From: Viridilinea sp964592425
GTDB lineage: Bacteria; Chloroflexota; Chloroflexia; Chloroflexales; Chloroflexaceae
DNA: 64,000 nucleotides
Direction of reading: 5' to 3'
Assembly: GCA_964592425.1 (NCBI GenBank)
Contig: CAZQCG010000004.1
Span: forward strand, 62,001-126,000
In this document: piece after piece, positions 18,085 to 25,664 of the stretch
How positions within the stretch are numbered: position 1 is the first letter of the stretch
Layout of the letters: the number at the start of each line of letters is the position of its first letter
Program-made: the position numbers and the translations under genes
Notes under the pieces: model-generated
Seen by the model: the letters and a program-made list of their open reading frames with translations, nothing else
Databases searched by the model: none
What the model was told of the DNA's origin: nothing

Positions 18085-18171
18085 GAGCGGTCTGGTTTCA
18101 GGTGACATGCGACAACATCCGACAACCGATCGCCGTAGCAGGCTCAGTCCTGGCACCTCAAGGAGTTGACT

Positions 18172-18357
18172 ATGCAAGCTCGCAGTTCCGTCCGGACAAA
18201 CATCGTAATCTTCACCATTCTCGGTTTTGTGGTCGCGTTACTCATTCACTTCATTGTGCTGAGCTCGACGCGCTACAACTGGCTCGACAACCTCACCCCC
18301 GCAGGTACGACGCCGGCGGCAATGATCAGCTTCTACCTGACCTTCCTCTTGGGCTAG
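18172..18357 (+). CDS. pufA: Light-harvesting B808-866 complex alpha subunit
   Basis: This 61-residue antenna protein begins MQARSSVRTNIVIF, very close to the Chloroflexus alpha chain. One membrane helix (about 11-32) contains the BChl-ligating H26 in LLIHFIV. The C-terminal part after about residue 44 is probably processed, as known for Chloroflexus, though that is not visible here. ATG 18172 with AGGAG at 18161-18165 is chosen over a TTG 6 bases upstream. It is encoded 87 bases after pufB and is followed by a strong hairpin. Confidence 0.95.
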   Translation: MQARSSVRTNIVIFTILGFVVALLIHFIVLSSTRYNWLDNLTPAGTTPAAMISFYLTFLLG

Positions 18358-18406
18358 CGCCGGCGGTGCCGTGGCGTCGCCGACAGTGGAAGCGTCGTGA
18401 ACGGAA

Positions 18407-18441
18407 CAACAGCCGCCAGCAGACTCTGCTGGCGGCTGTTG
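18407..18441 (+). terminator. Hairpin after pufBA (attenuator / mRNA-stability element)
   Basis: The arms CAACAGCCGCCAGC (18407-18420) and its exact complement (18428-18441) enclose a small loop that can pair further. No T-tract follows. By analogy with purple-bacterial puf operons, this probably protects or truncates an abundant pufBA message relative to pufC. Confidence 0.75.
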
Positions 18442-18487
18442 ACATCAGGGCGTGTAGTATGCACCTCTTTTGCACATATAACAAAAT

Positions 18488-18516
18488 TTGACCTCATAAA
18501 ACAACAGGTGTATACT
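18488..18516 (+). promoter_or_regulatory. Sigma-70 promoter upstream of pufC
   Basis: TTGACC (18488-18493) and TATACT (18511-18516) lie 17 bases apart, 46 bases beyond the pufA hairpin. This would give pufC-bchG its own transcript with a leader of about 160 bases, independent of the antenna promoter. Confidence 0.65.
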
Positions 18517-18681
18517 TGGCAGCACAATGGAGGATCGCCGCACACGCCAGCCCCAGCCTCCTGACGCACCACGTCCGCCCTCACCACGCAATCGCGCTTC
18601 CCGCTCGCAGTGCTGCACGTCGGAGCCGATCCTCCACAGCGGCGCCGCCGGGCTCCTGACTCGGAGTTGAGGAGACCCCCT

Positions 18682-19935
18682 ATGCAATCGCCAACTCGTC
18701 CATCCGATCGACAGGCGGCGATCTTTGTCTCGGTGGCCGTCGGCATCGTCGTCGCGGTGATAACTACTGCCACCTTCTGGTGGATCTACAGCCTGGTACG
18801 CACCTCTGATGCGCCTGCCGTCGCCCTTGCCGAAGCTGCCATCGCCCCCTGGAGTCCCAGCGACGGCATTAAGGCAATCACCGCCGCCGCGCCGAATACG
18901 CCCACCGATGGCCGGGCCGTCTGGCTTGGTGAGGCCGCCTGGACAGAGGGTGTTCAGGCTGGCCAGGCCTGGGTTCAGACCAACCCCAATACGGTCAATG
19001 TCCAAGTGCTCGCCGGTATGACCTCGGCCCAGGTCTGGACCTACATGCAACAGTACGTCTCAGGTGGTCTGGGCGTTGGCTGCCAGTATTGCCACAACAT
19101 CAACAACTTTGCCGCCGATGACTATCCACAGAAGGTCGCCGCACGTAACATGCTCTACCTGGTCAGCGATGTGAACACCCAGTTCGTCGTTGGCCTGCCC
19201 AACTGGCGCGGCAACTATGTCCAGTGCGCAACCTGCCACAATAACGCGCCGAAGAATCTCGAGTCGGTGGCTCCGCAGTTCATCACGAGTGTGCCTGATA
19301 TTCCGGTGGTGGTCGATCCGCTCGATGCGAACGGTGCGGCAATCACCGACCCGGCCCTCAAGCCCGAAGAGTTGCGCGGTCAGATCCGTCTGCAAGACGC
19401 CGTGCTCTGGTACATCTATAACTATCAGGTCTGGAAGCCCTTTGACCCGGCTGTCGCGGAGAGCGGGCGCGGTTCGTTGGCCCTGACCCTGGACGGCGGA
19501 CGTACCCAGGAGCAAGTCACGATCAACCAGAACGTGATGAACAACAACGGTTGGGCGCTGGGCGTCGGCTGTGTCTTCTGCCACAACTCGCGCAACTTCA
19601 TCGATTATGAACTGAACACTGCCAGTGGGATCACCAACCAGGTCTACGGCTACAACAAGCTCAAGGCCCAGCGCATGCTGGAACTCACCACCTGGCTGGC
19701 TGAGAACTGGTCGACCTACGGTGCCATCCCGGTCGCGACCGTGCCCACCGCGCTCGAAGGTGGGGCCAGTCGCTTCTCCTACCGCACCCTCGGCGATGGG
19801 CAGACCTACAACTTGCCCGGCTGCTACACCTGCCACCGTGGGCTCAGTGTGCCGCGGGCATCAATCAACCAGAGCCTGATCGGTGAAGGTGACGCCGGTG
19901 TGGTAGTCCTCCCGCCGATCCTCCGCGGCCAGTAG
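18682..19935 (+). CDS. pufC: Reaction-centre tetraheme cytochrome c-554
   Basis: This 417-residue protein has one N-terminal membrane anchor (about 13-38) and a periplasmic domain with four CxxCH heme sites: CQYCH (134-138), CATCH (182-186), CVFCH (297-301) and CYTCH (381-385). It reduces the photo-oxidised special pair and in Chloroflexus is about the same length. ATG 18682 has a GAGGAG 8 bases upstream; the longer frame from 18610 lacks family similarity. The pair spacing of hemes 1-2 and 3-4 fits the internal duplication of this family. Confidence 0.94.
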   Translation: MQSPTRPSDRQAAIFVSVAVGIVVAVITTATFWWIYSLVRTSDAPAVALAEAAIAPWSPSDGIKAITAAAPNTPTDGRAVWLGEAAWTEGVQAGQAWVQTNPNTVNVQVLAGMTSAQVWTYMQQYVSGGLGVGCQYCHNINNFAADDYPQKVAARNMLYLVSDVNTQFVVGLPNWRGNYVQCATCHNNAPKNLESVAPQFITSVPDIPVVVDPLDANGAAITDPALKPEELRGQIRLQDAVLWYIYNYQVWKPFDPAVAESGRGSLALTLDGGRTQEQVTINQNVMNNNGWALGVGCVFCHNSRNFIDYELNTASGITNQVYGYNKLKAQRMLELTTWLAENWSTYGAIPVATVPTALEGGASRFSYRTLGDGQTYNLPGCYTCHRGLSVPRASINQSLIGEGDAGVVVLPPILRGQ

Positions 19936-19951
19936 GCGCAATATACGCAAG

Positions 19952-19982
19952 TCGGGGTGCAGGCTCGCTGGCTGCACCCCGA
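19952..19982 (+). terminator. Hairpin between pufC and bchG
   Basis: The arms TCGGGGTGCA (19952-19961) and TGCACCCCGA (19973-19982) pair exactly around an 11-base loop. There is no T-run, so it may attenuate rather than stop transcription into bchG 27 bases later. Confidence 0.6.
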
Positions 19983-20009
19983 ACTCCGGCCCCTAGAATC
20001 GAGCCCTTA

Positions 20010-20954
20010 ATGCGTGACCTCCGCAATGGCCCCCGCGTCGCCTCAGCTCCACCTCCCAGCACCCGCCCCATCGCCCCGCCCGTAGCCGGTCTCCGTGGCA
20101 TCCTTGGGCGCTCGGTCAGGCTGATGAAGCCAGTGACCTGGTTTGCGCCAGCCTGGGCTTTTCTCTGTGGCGCAGTGGCTAGCGGTATGCTCAACTGGCA
20201 GGTTGAGCCGCTCGGACGCCTGGCCCTTGGCATCCTGATGGCTGGCCCTATTCTCACGGGCCTCTCGCAGGTGGTCAACGACTACTGCGACCGCGATGTC
20301 GATGCGATCAATGAGCCCCATCGACTCATCCCTTCCGGTCAGGTCTCACTGCGCCATGTCTATCTACTGACGATTGTGCTCACCTTGTTCGGCACGAGCA
20401 TCGCCCTGGTGCTCGGTGGCCAGGTGGCCCTCTTCGTCGGTCTTGGCCTGATCTGTGCCCTGGCCTACAGCCTCAAACCGATCCGCGCCAAGCGTAATGG
20501 CTGGTTCGGCAACGCCCTCGTCGCCATCTCCTACGAGGGCCTGGCCTGGATGGCTGGCCACGTTGCCTTTGCCCCGCTCACCAGTCAGAGCGTGATCATT
20601 GCCCTGCTCTATTCCTTCGGTGCCCATGGTATTATGACGGTGAACGATTTTAAGAGCATCAAGGGCGATACCGCGATGGGCATCCGCTCCATCCCGGTGC
20701 AGTATGGCAAAGTTACGGCCGCCCGTATGGTCGTGACAATTATGGGCGTGGCCCAGATTGCCGTGATTGGCCTGCTCTTCTGGTGGGGCCACCCAATCGC
20801 CGCCGGGATCGTCACCCTCCTGCTCGCTGCTCAGAGCATTCCCAATGTGCGCTTTATCCGCGACCCCGAACATAACGAGGTCTTCTTCAACGCCACGGCG
20901 ATTATGCTCTATGTCTGGGGCATGCTTGTGGCCGCAATTGGCCTGGCTGCATAG
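20010..20954 (+). CDS. bchG: Bacteriochlorophyll synthase (geranylgeranyl/phytyl attachment)
   Basis: This 314-residue UbiA-family membrane enzyme esterifies bacteriochlorophyllide with an isoprenoid alcohol. The first Asp-rich site is VVNDYCDRDVDAINEPHR (near 90-107), diagnostic of BchG/ChlG, and the second is NDFKSIKGDTAMG (near 211-223). Eight or nine hydrophobic segments follow an approximately 30-residue Pro/Arg-rich N-terminus. It lies downstream of pufC and upstream of bchP, which reduces the same tail. Confidence 0.93.
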   Translation: MRDLRNGPRVASAPPPSTRPIAPPVAGLRGILGRSVRLMKPVTWFAPAWAFLCGAVASGMLNWQVEPLGRLALGILMAGPILTGLSQVVNDYCDRDVDAINEPHRLIPSGQVSLRHVYLLTIVLTLFGTSIALVLGGQVALFVGLGLICALAYSLKPIRAKRNGWFGNALVAISYEGLAWMAGHVAFAPLTSQSVIIALLYSFGAHGIMTVNDFKSIKGDTAMGIRSIPVQYGKVTAARMVVTIMGVAQIAVIGLLFWWGHPIAAGIVTLLLAAQSIPNVRFIRDPEHNEVFFNATAIMLYVWGMLVAAIGLAA

Positions 20955-20974
20955 GCAAAAACGGATCCGGTACG

Positions 20975-21050
20975 CAGAGGGGCAAGGGCCGTCGCACAGG
21001 TTGAGCGCACCGCGCTGCTGTGCTGCTGCTCTTGCCCCCTCTGTGTTTTT
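20975..21050 (+). terminator. Long-loop hairpin with T-tract between bchG and bchP
   Basis: CAGAGGGGCAAG (20975-20986) pairs with CTTGCC-C-CCTCTG (21031-21043, one bulge), followed by TGTTTTTG. The 44-base loop can form its own structure. It could be a partial terminator between the two bch genes. Confidence 0.5.
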
Positions 21051-21070
21051 GTTTGCGACGAAAGGTTGGA

Positions 21071-22309
21071 ATGATGACGCGACGTGTGCTGATTGTCGGG
21101 GCGTCGGTGGGTGGAGCCACTGCGGCAATCACCCTGCGCGGGCTTGGCGTTGAAACAGTGCTGCTGGAGAAGGAGTTGGTGCGTGCCAAGCCCTGCGGCG
21201 GTGCGGTGCCTCCCGCCGCCTTCAGCGAGTTTGACCTGCCCCAGAGCCTGATCGACCGTAAGGTCAAACAGTGCCTGATCGTCTCGCCCTCAGGCCAGGA
21301 GACCCATGTGCCGGTCGCCGGGAGCACCGCGACCGCCAACGATTTTGTGGCTATGGTGCGACGTGAGGTCTTCGACGGCTTCCTCCGCAAACGGGCCCAG
21401 GAACGCGGTGCCGAACTGATCCACGGCCAACTGACCGGCTTGCGTATCGAGCCCAATGGTGTCAAGGCTACCTACCGTTCGATCAGTGACGGTAACACCC
21501 ACACCCTTGAGGCCGCCGTGGTGATTGGGGCCGATGGGGCCTACTCGCCAACAGCGCGTATGCTCGGCCTGCCTAATCTGCCCCGCGCCGTAGCCATCCA
21601 GGAGCGCATCAGCCTGCCTGAAGCCCAGATGGCCCGCTGGGAAGAGACGGCCGACCTCTACCTCGGCCACGAAGTTAGCCCCGACCTCTACGCCTGGGCT
21701 TTTCCCAAGTGCGATCATATCGCTGTGGGGATCGGCGCAGGGCCTGGCCACACCGAGAAGGCGCGCACACTCCTGGCCAACCTCAAAGCCCGCCTCGGGC
21801 CAGCCCTCGAAGGTGGACGGCTGATCCTGCGCGAAGCCCATGCCCTACCGATGGAGCCACGCAAGCAACTGGCCTTCGACCGCGCCATGTTGATTGGCGA
21901 CGCAGCCGGGCTGGTTGTGCATACCTCAGGTGAAGGGATCTACTGGGCAATGAAGAGTGGGCAGATTGCCGCTGAGACTCTAGCCCAACACCTCGAGGCA
22001 CCCTCGGCAGCTAACCTGCGCGCCTATGAGCGTATCTGGTGGCAACGGTACGGCACCATGTACCGCTTCCTACGCTGGCTTCAGCGCTGGGGCTACGGTA
22101 ACGAACGGCAGATGGAGGTCTTCACCGAAATGTGCCGCAACCCCGATGTGCAGCGGCTCACCTTTGATAGCTACATGCACAAGCAGATGGCCCCCGCCCC
22201 CTGGGTGACCCAGCTTGGCATGACCTGGGATATTTTGCGGGCCCAGGCCCGCAATTATATGCGCCGCCGGACACCCCTGCGTGAACAGCAACAGTATGTT
22301 GTTGCGTAG
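21071..22309 (+). CDS. bchP: Geranylgeranyl reductase (bacteriochlorophyll tail)
   Basis: This is a 412-residue flavoprotein of the geranylgeranyl-reductase family. It has an N-terminal FAD dinucleotide site (VLIVGASVGGATAAI, residues about 5-19), the AKPCGGAVPP substrate-side motif near 40, and the second FAD motif VVIGADGAYS and GDAAGLV near 280. It reduces geranylgeranyl to phytyl. ATG 21071 (or ATG 21074) follows GAAAGG; the upstream extension in the frame is Leu/Cys-rich noise from the terminator region. Confidence 0.93.
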   Translation: MMTRRVLIVGASVGGATAAITLRGLGVETVLLEKELVRAKPCGGAVPPAAFSEFDLPQSLIDRKVKQCLIVSPSGQETHVPVAGSTATANDFVAMVRREVFDGFLRKRAQERGAELIHGQLTGLRIEPNGVKATYRSISDGNTHTLEAAVVIGADGAYSPTARMLGLPNLPRAVAIQERISLPEAQMARWEETADLYLGHEVSPDLYAWAFPKCDHIAVGIGAGPGHTEKARTLLANLKARLGPALEGGRLILREAHALPMEPRKQLAFDRAMLIGDAAGLVVHTSGEGIYWAMKSGQIAAETLAQHLEAPSAANLRAYERIWWQRYGTMYRFLRWLQRWGYGNERQMEVFTEMCRNPDVQRLTFDSYMHKQMAPAPWVTQLGMTWDILRAQARNYMRRRTPLREQQQYVVA

Positions 22310-22373
22310 GGGTTTTGGGCAACCATCCCCCCAAACCACGCCACAAACCACCCACCATCCCCCCCAAACCAAC

Positions 22374-22409
22374 GTAGGGGCGTAGCAGCGAACGCTGCTA
22401 CGCCCCTAC
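22374..22409. terminator. 17-bp perfect hairpin between convergent bchP and auracyanin genes
   Basis: The arms GTAGGGGCGTAGCAGCG (22374-22390) and its complement (22393-22409) form an almost uninterrupted palindrome, suitable as a bidirectional terminator. Just 5' (22326-22371) is a C-rich stretch with runs of six, three and seven C. Confidence 0.7.
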
Positions 22410-22429
22410 TACGCCCCTCCGGATAACGC

Positions 22430-23212
22430 CTAATTCACTACCAGGGTGCCTTTCATTCCGGCGAGGTAATGGCCGGGGAAGGTGCAAATGAACTGGTAGG
22501 TACCGGGGCCAGGCGTCTGGAAGGTAACGGTGGTGGAATCACCGGCATTGAGCATCGGGAGCGCTACCAGCAGGCCAGGGGTGTCGGCCGGCGGCACGGC
22601 CCCGGCGGCGTCACGGGTAACCCGCACCTGGGCCTGGGCGGCATCGTTGACCGTATTCACGGCCGTATCATCGCCCTCCACCAGCACCCAGTTGTGCTGC
22701 ACGGCTGTGGCGGTGTTGTTAAAGGTCAGTGTAACCAGGCCGTTGGCCACACTCAAATTGGGCTGATCGAAGGCCAGCAGGTCACCATCGGAGTTGAGGG
22801 TAATCGCGGTGCCGCTCCCACTGGCCAGGGCCGGGCCAATCGGCTCGGTGGGAATACCACCGCCAGTCGTGGGCGCACTGGTCGCCGCAGTCGCAGCAGC
22901 CTCAGTCGCAGCAGGGGCGGCAGTTGCTACCGGGGCTGCCGTCGGGCGGGCCGGGGCCGCCGTAGGCTGGCTGGCCGTCTGGGTGCCACCCTGACCAAGC
23001 GTTCCGCCAAGGGCCACAGCCAGACCGAGGCCAACCAGGCCAACGACGACTGCGGCGATGATCAAGGCCTGCAAGGTTGGATCAAGCAACTGTGGGCCAT
23101 TACTTTTGCCGCTGCCGCCATTGCCCGTGGGACTCGGGCTACGCTTCTGTGGACTACTCTTCTGCGGGCTGCTCTTCTTGAAATCTCCCCCACCGGAAGG
23201 ACGCCAACTCAT
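22430..23212 (-). CDS. Auracyanin-like membrane-anchored blue copper protein
   Basis: This protein has 260 residues from ATG 23212 (GGAGG just upstream). The N-terminus is a basic Ser/Pro/Lys region with KSSPQK repeats, followed by a membrane helix (about 50-70) and an Ala/Pro/Thr linker (about 75-125). The C-terminal cupredoxin domain has the type-1 copper ligands H173 (QHNWVLV), C243, H248 and M253 (CTFPGHYLAGM). This layout matches the auracyanins, which carry electrons toward cytochrome c-554 in Chloroflexus. It is convergent with bchP. Confidence 0.88.
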   Translation of the reverse strand: MSWRPSGGGDFKKSSPQKSSPQKRSPSPTGNGGSGKSNGPQLLDPTLQALIIAAVVVGLVGLGLAVALGGTLGQGGTQTASQPTAAPARPTAAPVATAAPAATEAAATAATSAPTTGGGIPTEPIGPALASGSGTAITLNSDGDLLAFDQPNLSVANGLVTLTFNNTATAVQHNWVLVEGDDTAVNTVNDAAQAQVRVTRDAAGAVPPADTPGLLVALPMLNAGDSTTVTFQTPGPGTYQFICTFPGHYLAGMKGTLVVN

Positions 23213-23367
23213 GCCCCTACCTCCTTCGACAACCAGCTTGTGAGAATCTGCACGGGCATAGTGTAGCATAAAAGCAGGCTGCCGCAGCAAGAATCGACGC
23301 GGGGCCGATCAATGGTACACTGGCGCTACGAGAGTGCCAGCAGGCACCTGACAACAGAGCGCATACA

Positions 23368-24129
23368 ATGAGTCCAATCCAGCTGACGCTCCTTTTTCTG
23401 GCAGCCCTGGCGGCAGGGGTGATCAATTCGGTGGCCGGTGGCGGCAGCTTCATCTCCTTCCCGGCCCTCGTCGTGGCGGGTGTGCCAGCTATCAGTGCCA
23501 ATGCAACCAATACGGTTGCGCTCTGGCCAGGCGTGCTGGCCAGTGTCGGGGCTTACCGGCGTGAACTGGCCCAGCAGCGCCAGGGAGTAGTGCTCTTCAG
23601 CCTGATCAGCCTGAGTGGCGGGTTGGTCGGGGCTTTGATCTTGCTCCAGACCCGCGAGGCTGTCTTCGAGCAACTGATTCCCTACCTGCTGCTCCTGGCA
23701 ACCCTGGTCTTCGCCCTGAGTCCCCAGTTGACCAAGCTGGCACGCCGGTTTGGCACACAGGGGCGCAGTAAACGACAGCAGCGGGTGGTGGTGCTTGCCG
23801 TTTACTTCCTGATTGCCGTCTATGGCGGCTTCTTCGGGGCTGGGTTGGGTATTCTGACCCTGGCCGTGCTTAGTCTGCTCGGCCTCGACAATATCCACGA
23901 GATGAATGCCCTGAAGACCTTGCAGGCCGGGCTGGTCAATGCGATGGCCGTCATAACCTTCGCCGTGGCAGGCGTGGTGCAATGGCCGGTGGCCCTGCTG
24001 ATGGCTGTGGGGGCGATCATCGGGGGCTACGGCGGCGCAGCGATTGCCCGACGTATCCCGCCGCGCTATGTGCGCTACCTGGTGATCGCTATCAGTGTGA
24101 GCCTGACGATCTATTTTTTTGTGCGTTAA
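23368..24129 (+). CDS. TSUP/TauE-SafE family membrane permease
   Basis: This 253-residue protein has about eight hydrophobic segments and the family hallmarks AGVINSVAGGGSFISFPAL near 17 and GGFFGAGLGILTLAVL near 152, the inverted repeat of the TSUP fold. Such proteins move sulfite, sulfonates or other small anions across the membrane; the substrate here is not deducible. A possible TACACT -10 lies near 23313. It is convergent with the next gene, with only 11 bases between stops. Confidence 0.82.
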   Translation: MSPIQLTLLFLAALAAGVINSVAGGGSFISFPALVVAGVPAISANATNTVALWPGVLASVGAYRRELAQQRQGVVLFSLISLSGGLVGALILLQTREAVFEQLIPYLLLLATLVFALSPQLTKLARRFGTQGRSKRQQRVVVLAVYFLIAVYGGFFGAGLGILTLAVLSLLGLDNIHEMNALKTLQAGLVNAMAVITFAVAGVVQWPVALLMAVGAIIGGYGGAAIARRIPPRYVRYLVIAISVSLTIYFFVR

Positions 24130-24140
24130 AAAAGCGTGTC

Positions 24141-25649
24141 TCAGCGAGTGCAAAGGGTGGCCAGCGTATGCGGCACACCGCTGAAGGTGCCGAGACGCAA
24201 TTCGGGGGGGAGCACCTGACAGGTGTAGCCCTGCTCGGGGCCAAAGAGACCGTCATACCAGCGTACGTCGGGCAGCAGCACGGAGCGGAATGCGCCTGAG
24301 GCCAGGCGCTGGTTGAGGTTTACCTGGTAGTCGTCCAGCCGTGCGCGTACATCCGGGTTGTGCTGCGCTGCGACCGCCAGGTCACCCTGTGAAGAGGCAT
24401 GGAAATGCAGCGGGCGGCTGGTTGCACCGAGCAGGTGTAGCGCGGTCGAGGCAAAAGTCGGCTCGTCTGTTGCGGCCAACTTTGCCAGTAGTGCCTCACC
24501 GGCACGCCAGTCACGCTGGGCAGGAATGACCTGGGTTGGGTCATAGCGCAGCATGACCAACTGGCCGAGTAGCAGGAGCATGACGCTAATCCCGGCGAGC
24601 CATGCTGTGGGGCGGTGTGATCGCTCAGTGACAACCATCCGCACATGCTGCGCCGCCTCTGCCGCCATCAGGGCCAGCGCAGCCGTCAGCGGCATCAGCC
24701 CATTGATGAAGCCGTACAGCTTGATCATCGACATGAGGCTCATCAGCAAGAGCGGCAGGCCAAGCACGATGATCAACTCCAGGTAGTCGATCAAACGACG
24801 TCGGTGATCATAGCTACTAAGCAGCAGCAGCAGGCAGAGCAGGATGGCCATCAGGGCTGGGAGGAGCACGGACAGGTGAATCGTCCAGAATTCAGTGAAG
24901 AGCCCTGGGATGATCGGGGCACTGCCCGGAACAGTGACGGTGTAAAACCAGAACCAACCTGCCGAGGACTGGTTGGCGAGCAACAGGCTGATCAGCAGGC
25001 TCACCAGAAAGGCTAATCCAAACCCCATCGCCTTGCTCCACACACGGCGGGCCAGCAGATCGACAAGGAGCAAAGGGAAGGCCAGGGCCGCCGACTGCTT
25101 GCTGAAAAAGGCCAGGCAGAGCAAGAGGCCCGCAAGAGCCCCGTGCAACCAACTGACGCGCGAGCGGTCAAGCACCAGCAGGTAGCTCAGCAAGAGCAGG
25201 GCCAGCAAGAGCGAGTCAACCCTGCTGACATCGAACCAGTAGCCGCTCAAGGCATAGGTGGCCGCAAAAAGTCCTACGGCCAGTATACGCAGGGCAGGTG
25301 CCAGGCCGCGCACATAGGCAATAGCGTAGATCGTCGCAAAGCTGACCAGTGATGCACCTACCGAGACAAGCCGCATCGCCAGGACAATATTCTGGAGTGG
25401 CCATGCCAGGGCCGCCGCAAGGTAGTAGTAGAGCGGCGGGTAGATCATCGGGATGTAGTCGAAGCTTGGTGGCCCGTAGAGCGGCTGGCCTGCAAGTACC
25501 CGTGCGACATGCAGATAGAAGTTCGGCTCGATCCACTCAAGTGCAAAGGGGTAAGTCAGGCGTAGGGCAGCAACCACCAGGTAGGTGCCCAGGGCAAGCG
25601 TCGCTCCGAGCAGGGCGGTCAGGTTAAAGAGGCGGTTGAGCTGATCCAT
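24141..25649 (-). CDS. GT-C-like polytopic membrane glycosyltransferase (hypothetical)
   Basis: This 502-residue protein has about ten membrane segments. The first external loop (EWIEPNFYLHVARVL, then PLYGPPSFDYIPMIYPPLYYYL) has the acidic and YPP features typical of dolichol-phosphate-mannose/ArnT-type GT39/GT83 transferases. Such enzymes add a sugar from a polyprenyl-phosphate donor on the outer face. The C-terminal 130 residues form a soluble extracytoplasmic domain. It lies 15 bases downstream of dnaB and may be co-transcribed. Donor and acceptor are unknown. Confidence 0.65.
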   Translation of the reverse strand: MDQLNRLFNLTALLGATLALGTYLVVAALRLTYPFALEWIEPNFYLHVARVLAGQPLYGPPSFDYIPMIYPPLYYYLAAALAWPLQNIVLAMRLVSVGASLVSFATIYAIAYVRGLAPALRILAVGLFAATYALSGYWFDVSRVDSLLLALLLLSYLLVLDRSRVSWLHGALAGLLLCLAFFSKQSAALAFPLLLVDLLARRVWSKAMGFGLAFLVSLLISLLLANQSSAGWFWFYTVTVPGSAPIIPGLFTEFWTIHLSVLLPALMAILLCLLLLLSSYDHRRRLIDYLELIIVLGLPLLLMSLMSMIKLYGFINGLMPLTAALALMAAEAAQHVRMVVTERSHRPTAWLAGISVMLLLLGQLVMLRYDPTQVIPAQRDWRAGEALLAKLAATDEPTFASTALHLLGATSRPLHFHASSQGDLAVAAQHNPDVRARLDDYQVNLNQRLASGAFRSVLLPDVRWYDGLFGPEQGYTCQVLPPELRLGTFSGVPHTLATLCTR

Positions 25650-25664
25650 CCGACTACCAACTAC

